The notes under the pieces: model-generated | Databases searched by the model: none | Told to the model about the DNA's origin: nothing | What the model saw: only the letters and a program-made list of their open reading frames with translations | Program-made: the position numbers and the translations under genes | Part shown: positions 10,189 through 22,199 of the stretch, in pieces | How the letters are laid out: each line of letters opens with the position of its first letter | Numbering within the stretch: position 1 is the stretch's first letter | Assembly (NCBI GenBank): GCA_932521025.1 | Contig: OW051472.1 | Coordinates: 2,294,001-2,358,000 of the forward strand | DNA from: Oscheius onirici | Taxonomy: Eukaryota > Nematoda > Chromadorea > Rhabditida > Rhabditidae | Length of the DNA: 64,000 nucleotides | Direction: 5' to 3'

Positions 10189-11314
10189 AATTTTTTGTTC
10201 TTGTCTTGAACACATTGATGGCACATATTGGTTTCTGCCGATGATTAGAGCTTTACGTATTCGTTGAAACTTGAACAAGAGGGTATACTTCACAACTAGG
10301 AATTAAATTGTTTAGAACAAAAACTGTCTGGGAAGCTGTTCTTCCTCCTCTCTGATCCCATAAGTGAGTAAACAAAAAGCGTTGAATTTCTTTTTTGAAT
10401 CAGATAAGAGACTCATTATATTGTGAAAAACTACGGCTGGTTATTCTTAGGCATTCGACAAAACACAAGAAAGAAAACTGAAGAAAGCGGATTGTCCAAA
10501 TTCCTCGTCTAGTGCGTTTCCTAATCTTTCTGTTTTTCGACTACTCGGGTATGAATTCTGCCAGCCAAACAGACACAAGTTTACTCACAATGCATTTGTG
10601 AGAACCGTAAACCAATGATTTTGATCCGATTATGCGCGAGGGCACGGCTGTCCAACTCTGTTCCAAAACCGGCCGAATAGATTTTACGGTGAAAATATTA
10701 GGCTAGCATGCGAATTTCGAATTCACTGTTTCGTCTACTTGTGTTTCACAAGAATGCTTAGTTGCAGCCTAGTTGTTTACACACAATTACATAAACCTTT
10801 CCTCGAAAACTACAATTATTTTCAGGGAGCCAACCGGTAATTTTTTGTGTGACTATTGTTTGGATTGGAACAAGAGCCACGAGAACCTTTATCTTTGTTT
10901 CCTTCTTTTACAGACAGTGATTTCCTCGTTTTAGTGAAGAGTTCTCCGGGAGGTGGCCTTTATTGCAGCGACTCTAACAATCTTCTCATATTTGTGCACC
11001 TATGTTTCAACTGAAACATTAAAAGCAGCCATGGTAATGATTTGTGGTTTTGTAGACTTTCCATTCTGGAGAAAACACCAAATACAAACACTGTGCAACA
11101 ATTTTCGATGACCCCTATTTACACACAGCGACACTGGTATTTCTCTAGGTAAAGGCGACCTATACTCTTCTTGTCTGTATATAAACCGCAGTTTTCATAT
11201 CTCGGTCTCTCTCTCATATAAAGATCACGAGCAGCTTCTCTTATTGGAAGATTTTCGTCTTTTTCTCATCAATTCACCAGTCCCTGAGACTTTTCCACGG
11301 TTCCACTCCAAAAA
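10189..11314. other. Intergenic region with a hydrophobic exon-like segment
   Basis: Sequence after the chemoreceptor stop. Around 10955-11035 a plus-strand frame reads as a helix (VAFIAATLTIFSYLCTYV) and ends at a GTAATG donor-like site. It may be a leftover of a second serpentine-receptor gene, but I could not connect further exons. Confidence 0.3.
11178..11185 (+). promoter_or_regulatory. TATA-box-like element
   Basis: TATATAAA lies about 130 bases before the candidate start codon at 11315. It is followed by a CT-rich stretch (tctcggtctctctctc) and then a cattcaccag acceptor-like site at about 11279, which could be a trans-splice site. Position and sequence are the only evidence. Confidence 0.35.
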
Positions 11315-12498
11315 ATGCGGTCTAAATTAGAACGTGAAGAAGCCGAGACGACAATTTATTGGAAACATGGCATTCGACAACATTTTGGTACGGCAACTAC
11401 CAAGACGAGGAAGCAGTGAAGAAGAGAAATGGATGCAGCGGTCGCTCAAAGGGACAGTCTCATTATAACCAGAGAGGTCAAATTGGGAAGTTCGCGCATT
11501 CAAACCTCAAACACCTCAAATATTGAATTTCCGCGTTTTATTCGTTCTAGGCTCATTTTTTCGCTTTCTACTTGTTTTTAATCGATTTCTCGTCGAAAAT
11601 TACGTCTAAAATGAGTGGTAGAATGTCAAATTTGGTGGAAAATTGACGGAAATAGACGAAAACAACGTCTTTTAGGCCAAAAAGTGCTTTTCTGTCGATT
11701 TCAGTCAGTTTTCCACAATTTTTAGTGTTCCAGCACTCATTTTAAACGTAATTTTTGACGAGAAATCGATTGAAAACAAGTAAAAATCTAAAAAATGAGT
11801 GTAAACCCCCTAAAAATGCAAAAAAAAAGAAATTTGTCGAGGGTCCCACCACGCAGTTGTCTGATTTCCCCTGTTCGCACACAATGAGACTGTCCCGTTA
11901 ATAAGTATCGATTTGCCGACTTTTTATGCTTTTCGGCTCTCATTACCTTACAAACCCTTTTCTGATGTATTGCGAGCAAGTCCAAGCAATGGACCCAGTT
12001 ATTTTTCTGCCGGACCTTCCCGTCTCTCTGGAAATTGTAAAGAAGGTATTTTACATGTTTTCATACCGTAGTCAGTTAATGTTTTCTGTCTGGACCGTCC
12101 GAAGAATTTATAACCGTCCCAACTTTTTATAGCCGAATAAAACTGAAAAGTTTAGTTATTTTTGTTGGATTTCGGAAGTCTAAAAAACTTCGGACGCTTA
12201 TGAAAGTTTTCGAACTGTTATAATCTATCTTACTGTGAAGAAAAGAACCATTTTACAGCTCCAAACCAGATCTTTCCACAAGTCCATGAGAACATGTAAA
12301 TGGACAAATTCTCTGATTAAGAAGTATCGACATACGTTTGTGAAGGACCTTGCCAAACGAACTGTTTTCGAGCCTCCCATGACCCCAAGAGAGAAGCATC
12401 TCAGCAGCAGCCAAATTGAAACCGCTCGCTACTTTCGATTCGGACGTTTCAGACCGACTGTGATCACTACGACGATGTTAGTGAATTATCGCTATTGA
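11315..12498 (+). CDS. Small unrecognised spliced gene
   Basis: Proposed from three parts: an N-terminal exon (11315-11383, MRSKLEREEAETTIYWKHG) ending at a GT; a middle segment ending at about 12046 (MDPVIFLPDLPVSLEIVKK before GTATTT); and a final exon from 12258 after TTTTACAG to the stop at 12496-12498. The last two join in phase 0. The last exon is basic and begins LQTRSFHKSMRTCKWTNSL. The first intron contains the 446 bp MITE described separately. The acceptor of the middle exon is unclear, so exons 1 and 2 may belong to different genes. I do not recognise a family. Confidence 0.3.
11451..11896. mobile_element. 446 bp MITE with GGGACAGTCTCATT termini and long internal foldback
   Basis: Terminal inverted repeats GGGACAGTCTCATTATA (left) and AATGAGACTGTCCC (right). 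Inside, the arms at about 11553-11660 and 11700-11805 are complementary over about 100 bases (for example aatcgatttctcgtcgaaaa against gacgagaaatcgatt). The whole element would fold into a hairpin. No transposase. No clear target duplication was found. Related ends occur at 58874 and about 42205-42260. Confidence 0.8.
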
Positions 12499-12519
12499 TT
12501 TCCAGCTCCGATTTCAGCT

Positions 12520-14870
12520 CAAAATCCTGTCGGATATGCTATCTCCTTTCAAAAAAGCTAACATTTTTGTGTATAAAGCAAAACTGGACAGGACCCTGTA
12601 GCTGCGAAATTTGGCGGGGGCGAATCCGACTCACTTCGCGCAGCAATCCACTTTTAATTGCTCCCAAGTCTGTGTGTGTTTGTGTGTGTCTGAAGCTGGG
12701 TTTAGATATAATTTCGGTAGTTTCTTTGGAGGGTCAGGGAGAGTGCCTGGAGGAGAGCAACAAAGTAGGAATGAAAGGGAAACCACGACTAGGGCTCCGT
12801 GACAGAGCGAAGTCACGAATTTCTACTTTACTTTTTTTTACGGAAGGGCATTGCCAACCTTGTTCAAAATATTTCACTGAAGAACCATCAAAAACACGAT
12901 TTACGGCCATTTTTTGTGATTTTCTTCCGCGATTTCACTTCAAAACGGACAATTTTTTTTTATACATCGTTTATCAAACGATAGAACACGAAAAGAGCAC
13001 AGAAACATCAAATGAAAACATAAAAACTCGTGTTTTGCACACAAATGCGAAAAGTGCGTAGTTTCAGGTCATTTTTTCCATTTTCGGTAATATATAGCAG
13101 GCACCCCCCTCCATTCAAATGTTTTGGCGCGTAAGCCATAACTTGCCTAAATTCGGGTTTTTCACCATTTTACCAGTATTATTTCGTGTTCTAGCTGCTT
13201 TTATCGAACTCAGCATCAAAAACTACCCTTAGGGCGAGTGTGTAATCGAATAAAATTGTGAAAAATCTGGAGAAACTCTCGGGGGGTGCATTATGTGAGC
13301 GATGTTGCTTTTTTCTGAAGTATTTCGCCTAATTTTTCAAGTATTTCGGCATCCTGGGGGTTATATTTGACGCCGAGTTCGATAAACACATCTAGAACGT
13401 GAAAAAATAACGGAAAAGTGGTGAAAATCCCGCGCCAGTTTTTTCAAACCGCTGCGCACCAACCTGAGCACACGTTCACAAAAGCTACACCGTCGCTTTA
13501 AAGCGCGCATTCGTTCAACACGATTTGGTAGTTTTTGTTCCATTTACAGAAAATGAGGGAACACAACCTTCAAAAATTCCTTTCAGGAAGAGATTGAGCC
13601 GGGTGTTTTGTATATATTCGTAGTAACGTCAACGACGTTTGATCATATTTGTTTGATCATATGCTCTGGTTGGAAACAGCCGAAAGATGGATGGATATTT
13701 GGCTATCTCGCTCACTTTCTCTCATGTTCAAAAAGTGATGAAGGTGATTATAGAGAAACAGAGGGACAGAAAGACAAAGATTTCAGGCATTCGCCTCTCA
13801 TGGCCGTACTCAATGAATGCATTTCCGGATAAAGCACTTCATTTCATGACAAACTGATTTCCAATGACCCGCAGATTCTACACCAGTACATTTCATTCAA
13901 AGGAGTTGGCTGTTCAGAAGCAAAACTTACGGGGTCGGATGCTTGCAAATGCGCTCCTCATTTCCACTGTTACATCTACAGAGCTCCCGATGAACAAGTT
14001 GTAACAGCTGGAGCTCTTCAAGCTGCTACACTAGGAGTTTCTGCTGTACTCGCGTTTCATTGAAGAATTTGAGACAACGTTGAAACCTTTTGTGGGTAGT
14101 GCTAAAAAAACTTTACTTAAAGCAACCCACATTTTCTGGATAAATACGAAATTCAAACAGTTGTTGAATTTGCTCGACCATGTTTACAATAACGATATTT
14201 TTTCGATAGTCTTTTTCCCTTTCCTTGTAGGAATCTTGTCTGGGTGTGTTGGGTGTCACCGTGGTTCAGAAATATGGAAAGGCTTTGAAAATAACCAGAA
14301 CATCGTAAAAAAGTCACAGATACCAAAGGTTTGAAGATAAACAATAGAAACTAAAATATTTTTTTGAGGCATCTCACGAGAGCGCGCACAATTCGGTCAT
14401 TTGAATTACTGGTAAAACTAACAAATTGTTAGTTTTGCATTCATCGTTTCTTGGCCGATTTTTGCTCGTTTCCCCTTCAAGAATAGTAGAATGTACACTT
14501 TACTACGCGAAGAAAGTAACTATTCAGATTATTATCGGCTACATAAAAAATAGCTAAGCTGGAAAAGATGAGGTATATTTTTGAGCGTTCGAATTCCCGC
14601 GAATGTCTTGGCGAGCTGATTTTACGCACCATTTTTTTTGGAATCGACTATATTTTCGCCGTTTCTCAGCCTCAGCGTTTTTTTAAAACGTTCGCACCAA
14701 AAAACATTAAATATGCGGAAAGAACGACCTTCCACTTGAATTTACCCAAAAAAAAGATGGAAAACTAGCCTCACGCCTAAACGTCGAAGAACACTGCTTC
14801 TTTCCTCGTTTACTCACATTTCAGCTATTTTTCTCCATTTTTATTAATTTAGTTCCACCAAAAACAACTT
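12520..14870 (+). other. Mostly non-coding; one Cys-rich exon candidate at about 13875-14063
   Basis: The stretch holds a TG-rich microsatellite (tgtgtgtgtttgtgtgtgtc near 12670) and no long frame. At 13875-14063 a plus-strand frame after a CCCGCAG acceptor encodes GVGCSEAKLTGSDACKCAPH, then a hydrophobic segment (TAGALQAATLGVSAVLAFH), and ends in TGA. An upstream exon may lie at 13588-13621 (EEIEPGVLYI). This could be the 3' end of a small membrane-protein gene, but I cannot assemble it. Confidence 0.25.
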
Positions 14871-14876
14871 CCTAGA

Positions 14877-16475
14877 ATGGCCCTGAAGCGTTTCGTCTCC
14901 GCCAGTGCCGTCAACGAGCTCGTAACGAAGGGCTTCATCAACAAGTAGGTTTTTCTCATTTTCCCCATTGCGCCCACTTTCCACTAAAATTTGCCGTTTT
15001 CAGGGAAGGAATCCGTATTCTGGACTGTTCCTACGCGATTCCGCAGCGAATCGACTGGAAATTGTACCGAGCCGAGCTCTACGGACGCTTTGAGCTGCTT
15101 CACAAGCATCCGACCCCGTAAGTTTTGCCTGTTCCCGTTTTTTTCCTTAAAAAGACAATTTGCAGGTCGATCAAACTCTACCTGTCCGGCCACATTCCCG
15201 GAGCAGTGCATATGAACCTCGATGCGGCCGTCTATCCGTCCCAGTTTGAGCGATTCACCATGTACGAACCGGAAATGTTTGAAAAGTACGCTCAGGTCGG
15301 TTTAAATCATATTTCCAAAAAAAATAAACGAAAAATAAGGAAAAGACATGCAAATTTCCTCAATGAGCATTGTGACGAGACCCGTCAAAAATATCAATTT
15401 TCAGCTGCTCGGAATCAACAAAGGAGAGCATCTAATTCTGTACTCTCGCGGCCCTCTCGGAGGAATGCCTTTCGCAGCCAAATGTGCCTGGCTTTTCAAG
15501 GTTTTCGCTCATTGTTTTTCGCTATTTAAAAAAGTTCAGGCCTACGGCCACGACGCCATCTCCATTGTCGACGGCGGCTGGCAGCGGTGGTTCGACAGCG
15601 ACTACGACGTTTCCATGGACAACGTCTTCCTGCCCAAAGGCAATTGGCGCGCCGAGAATCGTCTCAACACCCATACCGTCGGCTTCGAGGAGCTCGAAAA
15701 GAAGGATGAGAACGGAAAGGAAATGATTCAGCGGACTGACGAGGTGAATTTTCGGAAGTTCTCGAAAGGTTAACTTGTTGCTTGTTTCTTTAGTTTTCTG
15801 TCTAATAAGGTAGGATCGCCAGTGTATTCCTGAGCCTTTAAATGAGATTTTTGGGCCAAAATACTTGTAAACTTATTTGTTATGCCAAACCTTTTGTGTC
15901 TGTAATTTAGTTACTGTTCCACTCCTTGAAAAAATGATTTAGTTCCTGTAATTATCCTAATCCCCGCTCTTCCAGATCAATTTCTTCGACAGCCGTGGAC
16001 GCGGACAATTCGACGGAACCGAGGATACTGGTCTCGATCCCTACCGTAAGCTTATTTTCCCTCCCAAAATGTCATTTTTTCCAGAAGTCAATGGCACGCA
16101 CGTTCCCGGCTTCAAAAATTGCCCCGCTGCCGAACTTCTCACTCAAGATGGCCTGATCAAGTCCGAGGAGGAAATTGCTCAATGTAAGCCCCCTTTTGCC
16201 TCATTTTTCCACAAAAGCCTAGGGCTTCAAAAGAACGGTTACAAGAGCGACCAGCCCGTCGTGACGAGCTGTAACATGGGACTGACGGCTTCCTTCCTGG
16301 CCTATGCTATTGAAGACGTCGTCAAGGGCACTCCGCGGCTCTACAGCGTATTTTTTTGTATTTTCTGCTAGAAAGCCAGATTTAGGGTTCCCTGAAAGAG
16401 ATGGAGCTCCGTGCTCCGGCAAAAATCAGCGGCGGTCCTCAGCATATTCCTCCCAAGCTCCGGGCAACTCTCTAA
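14877..16475 (+). CDS. mpst: 3-mercaptopyruvate sulfurtransferase (tandem rhodanese)
   Basis: Transfers sulfur from mercaptopyruvate (or thiosulfate) to an acceptor, in cysteine catabolism and H2S production. About nine short exons start at ATG 14877 (MALKRFVSASAVNELVTKGF) and end with TAA at 16473-16475. Domain 1 runs through GIRILDCSY, the HIPGAVHMNLD block and ILYSRGPLGGM. As usual in this family, domain 1 lacks the catalytic Cys. Domain 2 (NFFDSRGRGQFDG, then HVPGFKNCPAAELL) has VVTSCNMGLTASF, where Cys is the persulfide-forming residue. The loop C-N-M-G-L-T departs from C-G-S-G-V-T of mammalian MPST, so thiosulfate versus mercaptopyruvate preference is open. The gene converges on CAND1 with about 165 bases between stop codons. 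Length and order are normal for the family. Confidence 0.88.
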
Positions 16476-16641
16476 TTTTGTTTGTTGTTAGTTTTCCCAA
16501 TAAATTTTTAGATTTTTTTTCTGAAATTTACTTGACACGAATTTGTGAACAGGAACATACAAAAATAAACGAGGGGAAAACACGTAGCCGGGAATATTTA
16601 ACCGTTTTTGGGGGGAATAGAGAGAGAAAAGGGAAAACTTT

Positions 16642-19600
16642 CTACTGTTCCATCGCTGTGGAGCTCGTCGTCTCGCGGTCCGTCTGGTCGGCCAGCTGCT
16701 GGAGATCCTTGTTGAAGACGATGACGTTGCTGACGTCGGTCAGCAGGCGTTCCGAGTCCGGAATTTTCTGCAAATTTGGGAGTTTTTGAGGAATAATAAA
16801 GGCTTTGAAAATACCAAGTTCCCATCGCTTAGAGAATTCAAATTAGATAAAGAGGCAAAATGTCAAGTAAAAGCAGGAGAACTTGAGACTTTTTTGGCGC
16901 TGAATCTTTTAGCAGTACCTTCATTCACAGACTTATGTTTTAGAGCTCCAATGGTTAAAAAAGTTTATGAAAAGCTACCAACCTGCATGGCTCTGATCAT
17001 CCGAATGACGGCTCTCTTGAGCTCTTCCAGCTTTTCCACTTCTTGGCGAACGGCGTTGGCTTTGGGCTTCTGCTGCAGCAGGACCTTCATCTGCTCCGTG
17101 TAGCGCGGCAGATTTTGGAGCAGCGTAGCCGGGGCCAGGACACAGAGACGGGCCAGGATCATGCCTGTCAGGAGCTTGATGTCGTGATTCGAGTCCTGAA
17201 GTCCATCACCGAGATTCTTCACATACTCCTCCATGTTGATTTCGGCCGTACAGCGCTCCAGAATTGTGAACATGCTGGAAATTTGGTTTTTAGTGGGGAA
17301 AGAAGGGAAATATACCATTCGTAGGCGGCTTTTCTGAGATCGACGCCGTCGTCGACAAGATGTTTGAAGGGACCCATCTCGACCTCGCGAATCAGCTCCT
17401 TTCGGACCTTGGACTCGGTGTAGACGGCTGGCAGGACCTCTGCCACGAATGCGCGCATCTGAAATTTTATGTTTTCCGATTCTTAGGGGACTAAAAGGAC
17501 CGTTCTCTCAAACCTTTAATAAAAAGAAATTTGGAGGCAAAAATGATCCTAAATTGAACATTCCTAGTCTTTTTTTTGCAGCAAAATGAGATAGTTTAGA
17601 GTGTAAAAAACCTACAAGCTGCGTCCTTTTGGAGAAGAGAGCATTGAGGACGATGAGACCGATTCGGCGGACTCGCATGTCCTTGTCCTTGATGGCGGCT
17701 CCGATGGCATCTGAAAATCGAGCATTTGTACAATTATTTTTCTATTTATCTGTCAGAAAAAAAAGTAAAACAAGCCACTTAACGAGATGAGAGGAGAGCA
17801 TCTTGTTCTGGATGTGACTGGCATCGAAGACGATAACTTTGAAGGCGGAGACGGCCGTGTATCTGACGTTGACGCGGAGATCGACGAGTAGTTTCTGCAA
17901 GTAGTTTAATTTTAAAAAAACTCTCGACAAACCTGAAGAGCTTCGAGTCCCTGCTCCGGATTATCGTCACAGAGCTTGCCGATGCAGTCCGCCACGACGC
18001 TGCGAATGCTCTCTTCCTGGACATCGGCATGGGCTACCAGCACGGCCCAGATGCGGTCAATGTCGTTTCTCTCGAGCTGTCGGCTCGACAGGACCTCCTT
18101 GATGGAGTGAAGAAGTGGCAGCTGGGCTCCACTGCCTCCCTCCAGATTGCTGAGAATGAATGGCAGATAGCGGGCCGGATTTCCTGAGGCGATGGCTCCG
18201 AGGGCCTGAGCAGCGACGGGACGAAGATCATCGCTCGGATTGGAGAAGATGCCGCTCAGTAACTGTTCCGGTTTCAGACCGCTGTTTTCGTAGACGGCGG
18301 GGAAGGCTCGGCCGAGTTCTCCAAGAGCCTGGATCGAGAAGAGACGCTCATTCTGATTGGAGCTGTTCAAATGGCCGACGAGCTGAGCCGCTAGCTTGGA
18401 GGCCTGGAAATTGAGTGTTACGTGACTGGTTGTGGGTTTCGCCAACTTATTTTCTAGAGGAAACAAAAAGCATTTTCTTTTTGGTTTCACGCCAATTTCG
18501 AAATACTCGAAAAGTTAGGGGAACAAAACACAAAACTCACTCGTTCCCTGTCCTGCGAGACAGCTGCAATCTCGGCCGTAGCCATGGCGATATTCTTGTA
18601 GGCCGTTTTGGTCAGCTCTCTCTGATCGTAGACCGGCGCAGTCAGCTCGTCCAGAATCGTCTCAAATGCCGTTCCACGTCTCATCAGCTCCTTGGCAAGA
18701 GCCGTAGCCGTCTGAATTGCCGTCTGCAGGGTGAAGCCGCAAAGCAGATGAGATTCGAAGAGACGGACCAGCGCCGGAAGATAGCCCTGATCGTAAAGAC
18801 CCATTTCCAGAGTTTCTAAAGTAAAAATTAGGTCAGAAATAGGCATAAAAGCTTACCGGTCATGCATTGAAGCGCCTTGTGGGCTACCTGTAGATCGGAA
18901 TCGCGAAGAAGAGTGGGCAGCGCGACGACGAGACGACCGATGCTGGTACTATCCGAGTTTACCTTCTGAATGTGGAAAATGGTGACCGCCAGGTCCAGGA
19001 GCGTGTTCTGGAAGATGAAAAGTGAGTACAGATCATTTTAAAGACCTAATGTTTGAACGGGATTCCTGTAGGCTTTCACTGTTCAGTTTTCAAATATTTT
19101 CTCCGGTTTGAGCGCAAAAGAAAGCCTACCTGAAGATCGATGATAGAATCTCTGCTTCTGGCCTGCTGTCCTCCGGCATTCTTTTCTATCAGCGTGGCCA
19201 CATTTCCGAGAATTCGTTCCAGATGTCCGGCCAGAATCGGCTTTGCTCTCTCATTTTCGGCCGTCGCTTTGAGGGCCAGCAGAGCGGCGACGACGGTGGC
19301 TTGATCGACGACCGTCCGCTCGGAAATGTCACAGACGAGTCCTAGCAGTTCCGGATCCTTGGCATTGTTGCCCAATAGGCCGAGATAGATGCCCGTAGTG
19401 TAAATGGCTCGATGGAGAACTTCCTGAACAATTTTTGGATGAGAATTGCTGAAGAAGGGAAAAACCTGATCAGCATGGGTCTTTTGAAGAAGCTGTTGAA
19501 GAAGGCTGTAGACGCTGTTGATGTGGCCGGCTGTGGCAGCGGGATTCTCCTCGTTGGCCTTCTGGAGCACACTGGCGAAACGGCTGAGCACGAGAACGGC

Positions 19601-22144
19601 TTCGGAGACGATCTGAAAAGAACAAATGTGTCACAATAACGTAGACACGTAAAATTTCGCGGAAAAACCAGTAAAAAACAGAAAGTAGTAGAAACAAACC
19701 TTGTAGAAGTTGTCGTCGACGGCCTTGACGAGCATTTCCGTCATCTTGGGCACATGATTTTTGAAAGTTTGCGTCTCGTGGCTCTTCAGAGCAGCCGTGA
19801 TGAACTGCAGGACAAGCATCTTTATCTGCGAGCCGCCGTTTTTGTCGTCGAAGCCCGTCTTGGCCGCATTAAGAACGAATTCTGCTGTCAGTTTGTTCGG
19901 CAGCGCCTGGGTCATCACAATCAAGAGCTCGAAGACGGCCGCTCGGGTAATTGTCTGCTTCTTTTCGATCAGCTTCAGCAGTCCCTCGAGAACCTTCGGA
20001 TGGAGTTTTTCCAGCTGTCTGCGGACGGCCTGCTGCTCCTCGTTGGCCTCGGCTTCGCCTGTCGTATCACCGAACGAGTCCACCTGGAAAATGGGAGACT
20101 TATGAGAGAAGCATTGCATTTTCTAAACATGGGTATGCTTACAATCCACTTCTACCTGAGCCAGCTCGACATGCTCTATCATTTTGTTTCAAAACAACAA
20201 AAAACTTACATTCTTCTCTCCCTGCTCGGGGAGGAACTTCTTCACCTGGACGCACATCTCCTTCAGTGCATGGACAATCTCCAGCTGGACGTGGTCTTCG
20301 CGGTCACGCAGACGGCTGATCAGTTTCGGAGCTACGGTATCCATCCAGCTGTAGAGTTTCGCGCCCGTATTGTCGATGTATTTGACCTCGGAGATGAGAG
20401 CCTTGGCACAAGCACGACGGACTTTCCAGCTCAGATCGTCGTCCGTGTCGCTGTACTGGTTGTCCTCGTCGTCTTCCCAACTGGCATCTGCAAAATTTCT
20501 TAAGTTTGAGGTCTTTGAATCGCATTTTAGGGGAAAATGGCGATTTTTCGCCTACCTTGTGCGTCCATTTCCTCGTCCTCGTCTCCGGCACAGTAGTTCG
20601 GGTCATGTGCCAGATACTTCAGCAGGGTTTCGCGGATCTGCGGCTGCTGCTCAGTAATGTTACCGGCGCAGAAGTAGTAGAATGTTTCCAGCGTCGCCAG
20701 GACGGCTTCGCGATTGTCCTCGTCGTCAGTCTCATCACAGATCTTTCTCAGTTTCGGCAGAATCTGAATTTTTTATAGGAAAATAGGGAAATTGTTACAA
20801 ACATCGGCCAGGTAGAGACTGAATTGATTACCGCGGCTCCTGCAGACGTAATTGGCAGCCATCACGTAGTTTCTGAGCTTCGAAGGATCCGAAGGACGAG
20901 TGTTGAGCCTGAAATTTAGACATTTTTGAGACCGTAACTTTTAGAATTTTGGGTCATTTCGATGTAATTTTGAGTTCGCAAAACTTTGGTAAGCTTCTGG
21001 CTTCTTTCACCAATCGTCAGCTTCTGGCTTCTTTCAGTTAAATTTCTTTGAGATACGATGGTTTTTAGCAATAGGATTACCAAAAATACGACACATACCA
21101 TTGAAAGATCTTCTCGACGGCGGCTTTGAACAGATCCTGGTGGCAACAGGTCGTCAGACTTCCGAGCGCCTGTGTGGCTCTTTTCCGGATCATGCTGCGG
21201 CCCTTCTCGATCCAGCCGGTAATCACTTCGAGACTTTGCTCGTGGAAGGAGGCCAGCTTGTTGCCGTATCGAAGCAGCAGATCGGAGCAGATGTCCATCA
21301 GTTCACTGGCCAGCTGCTCGTTGCTTGTAGCTGAAAATGGACAACTTTTTTTGTTGAAAAAGTGTGAAGAATGATCAAAACGGGGCCACAATTTGACTTG
21401 GCCTAACATTTGCGGCGGCCAAAGCTTGACACGGCCTAACACTTGACATCGTCCAATACTTTATGACTTTTCAAGCAAAAATGTTTCAAAAAACGTACCG
21501 AGGAGATTGATGAGCTTGGGATAGAGCTCCTTGACAGCATTTGTCGTATTGTCTCCTCCTTTGGCCGGACTGAGCTGCGAGACGACCGTCTTGAGCGCCG
21601 TGCAATAGATTTCGCCGTGCTTTGTCGGAATCATCTCCGTGAGGCTGGTGGCCAGGAAGACGAGCTGAAGTATATTTAAGAGGGAAACATAGTAAAAACT
21701 GACGATTTCCTTGCTGGTGAAGCGCGTAGTCATGTGGCCGATGCAGCGGATGACGATGTTTTGGACCTCGCTGCTTTTGTCTTCAAGCAGTTTCAGCAGA
21801 TGGCGACAGACCTGAAATTAAATGTTTTTGAGAAGATATTCTGTATTTTGGACATTTTTTTTCGCAACATCTTCAAAATTATCCCTTTTCCTATGATTCC
21901 AAACAAATTAGAAAAAAATGAATGCAAATTTACCTTCTTTTCACCGTCGTCGTCCAAGGCAATCTCGCCCTTCTCCGTCTCGGTGATGAGGTCCGAGATG
22001 GCCATATAGCGGAGATCCTAAACAAAAATTGTTAGCACTTTTTACTCAATGAAACGGTTGCAAATAAAGAGAAAAACTCACCTTATCGCTGTTCGTCATC
22101 CTATCCAAAAGAATGCCAAGTTTATAGGGGCTCTTAGCGGTCAT
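16642..22144 (-). CDS. cand-1: Cullin-associated NEDD8-dissociated protein 1 (CAND1)
   Basis: HEAT-repeat exchange factor that binds un-neddylated cullin-RBX1 and swaps substrate receptors on SCF-type ubiquitin ligases. The start at 22144 gives [20 protein letters not shown] and then [20 protein letters not shown], closely parallel to the CAND1 N-terminus. Downstream exons carry successive HEAT helices: [19 protein letters not shown]; the acidic, intron-split segment near 20470-20600; [35 protein letters not shown]; and [19 protein letters not shown]. Near 17420-17330 the TIP20-type C-terminal block [20 protein letters not shown] is intact. The tail ends [16 protein letters not shown]. The roughly 13 or more exons are separated by short introns. 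I found no frame break in the parts checked. It is complete and appears functional. Confidence 0.93.
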
Positions 22145-22199
22145 CTTCCTCGTCTTTTTCTGTAAATTTCCAGATAAAGATGAGAAAAAGGTGCAAGAA

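Noticed and set aside
12660-12700. TG-rich tract as a regulatory Z-DNA or CA-repeat enhancer
   Set aside because: Too short and interrupted; treated as a simple microsatellite.
19754-20503. 249-residue plus-strand frame opposite CAND1
   Set aside because: It is the antisense shadow of CAND1 exons; the minus-strand frame has the HEAT-repeat sequence and splice sites.
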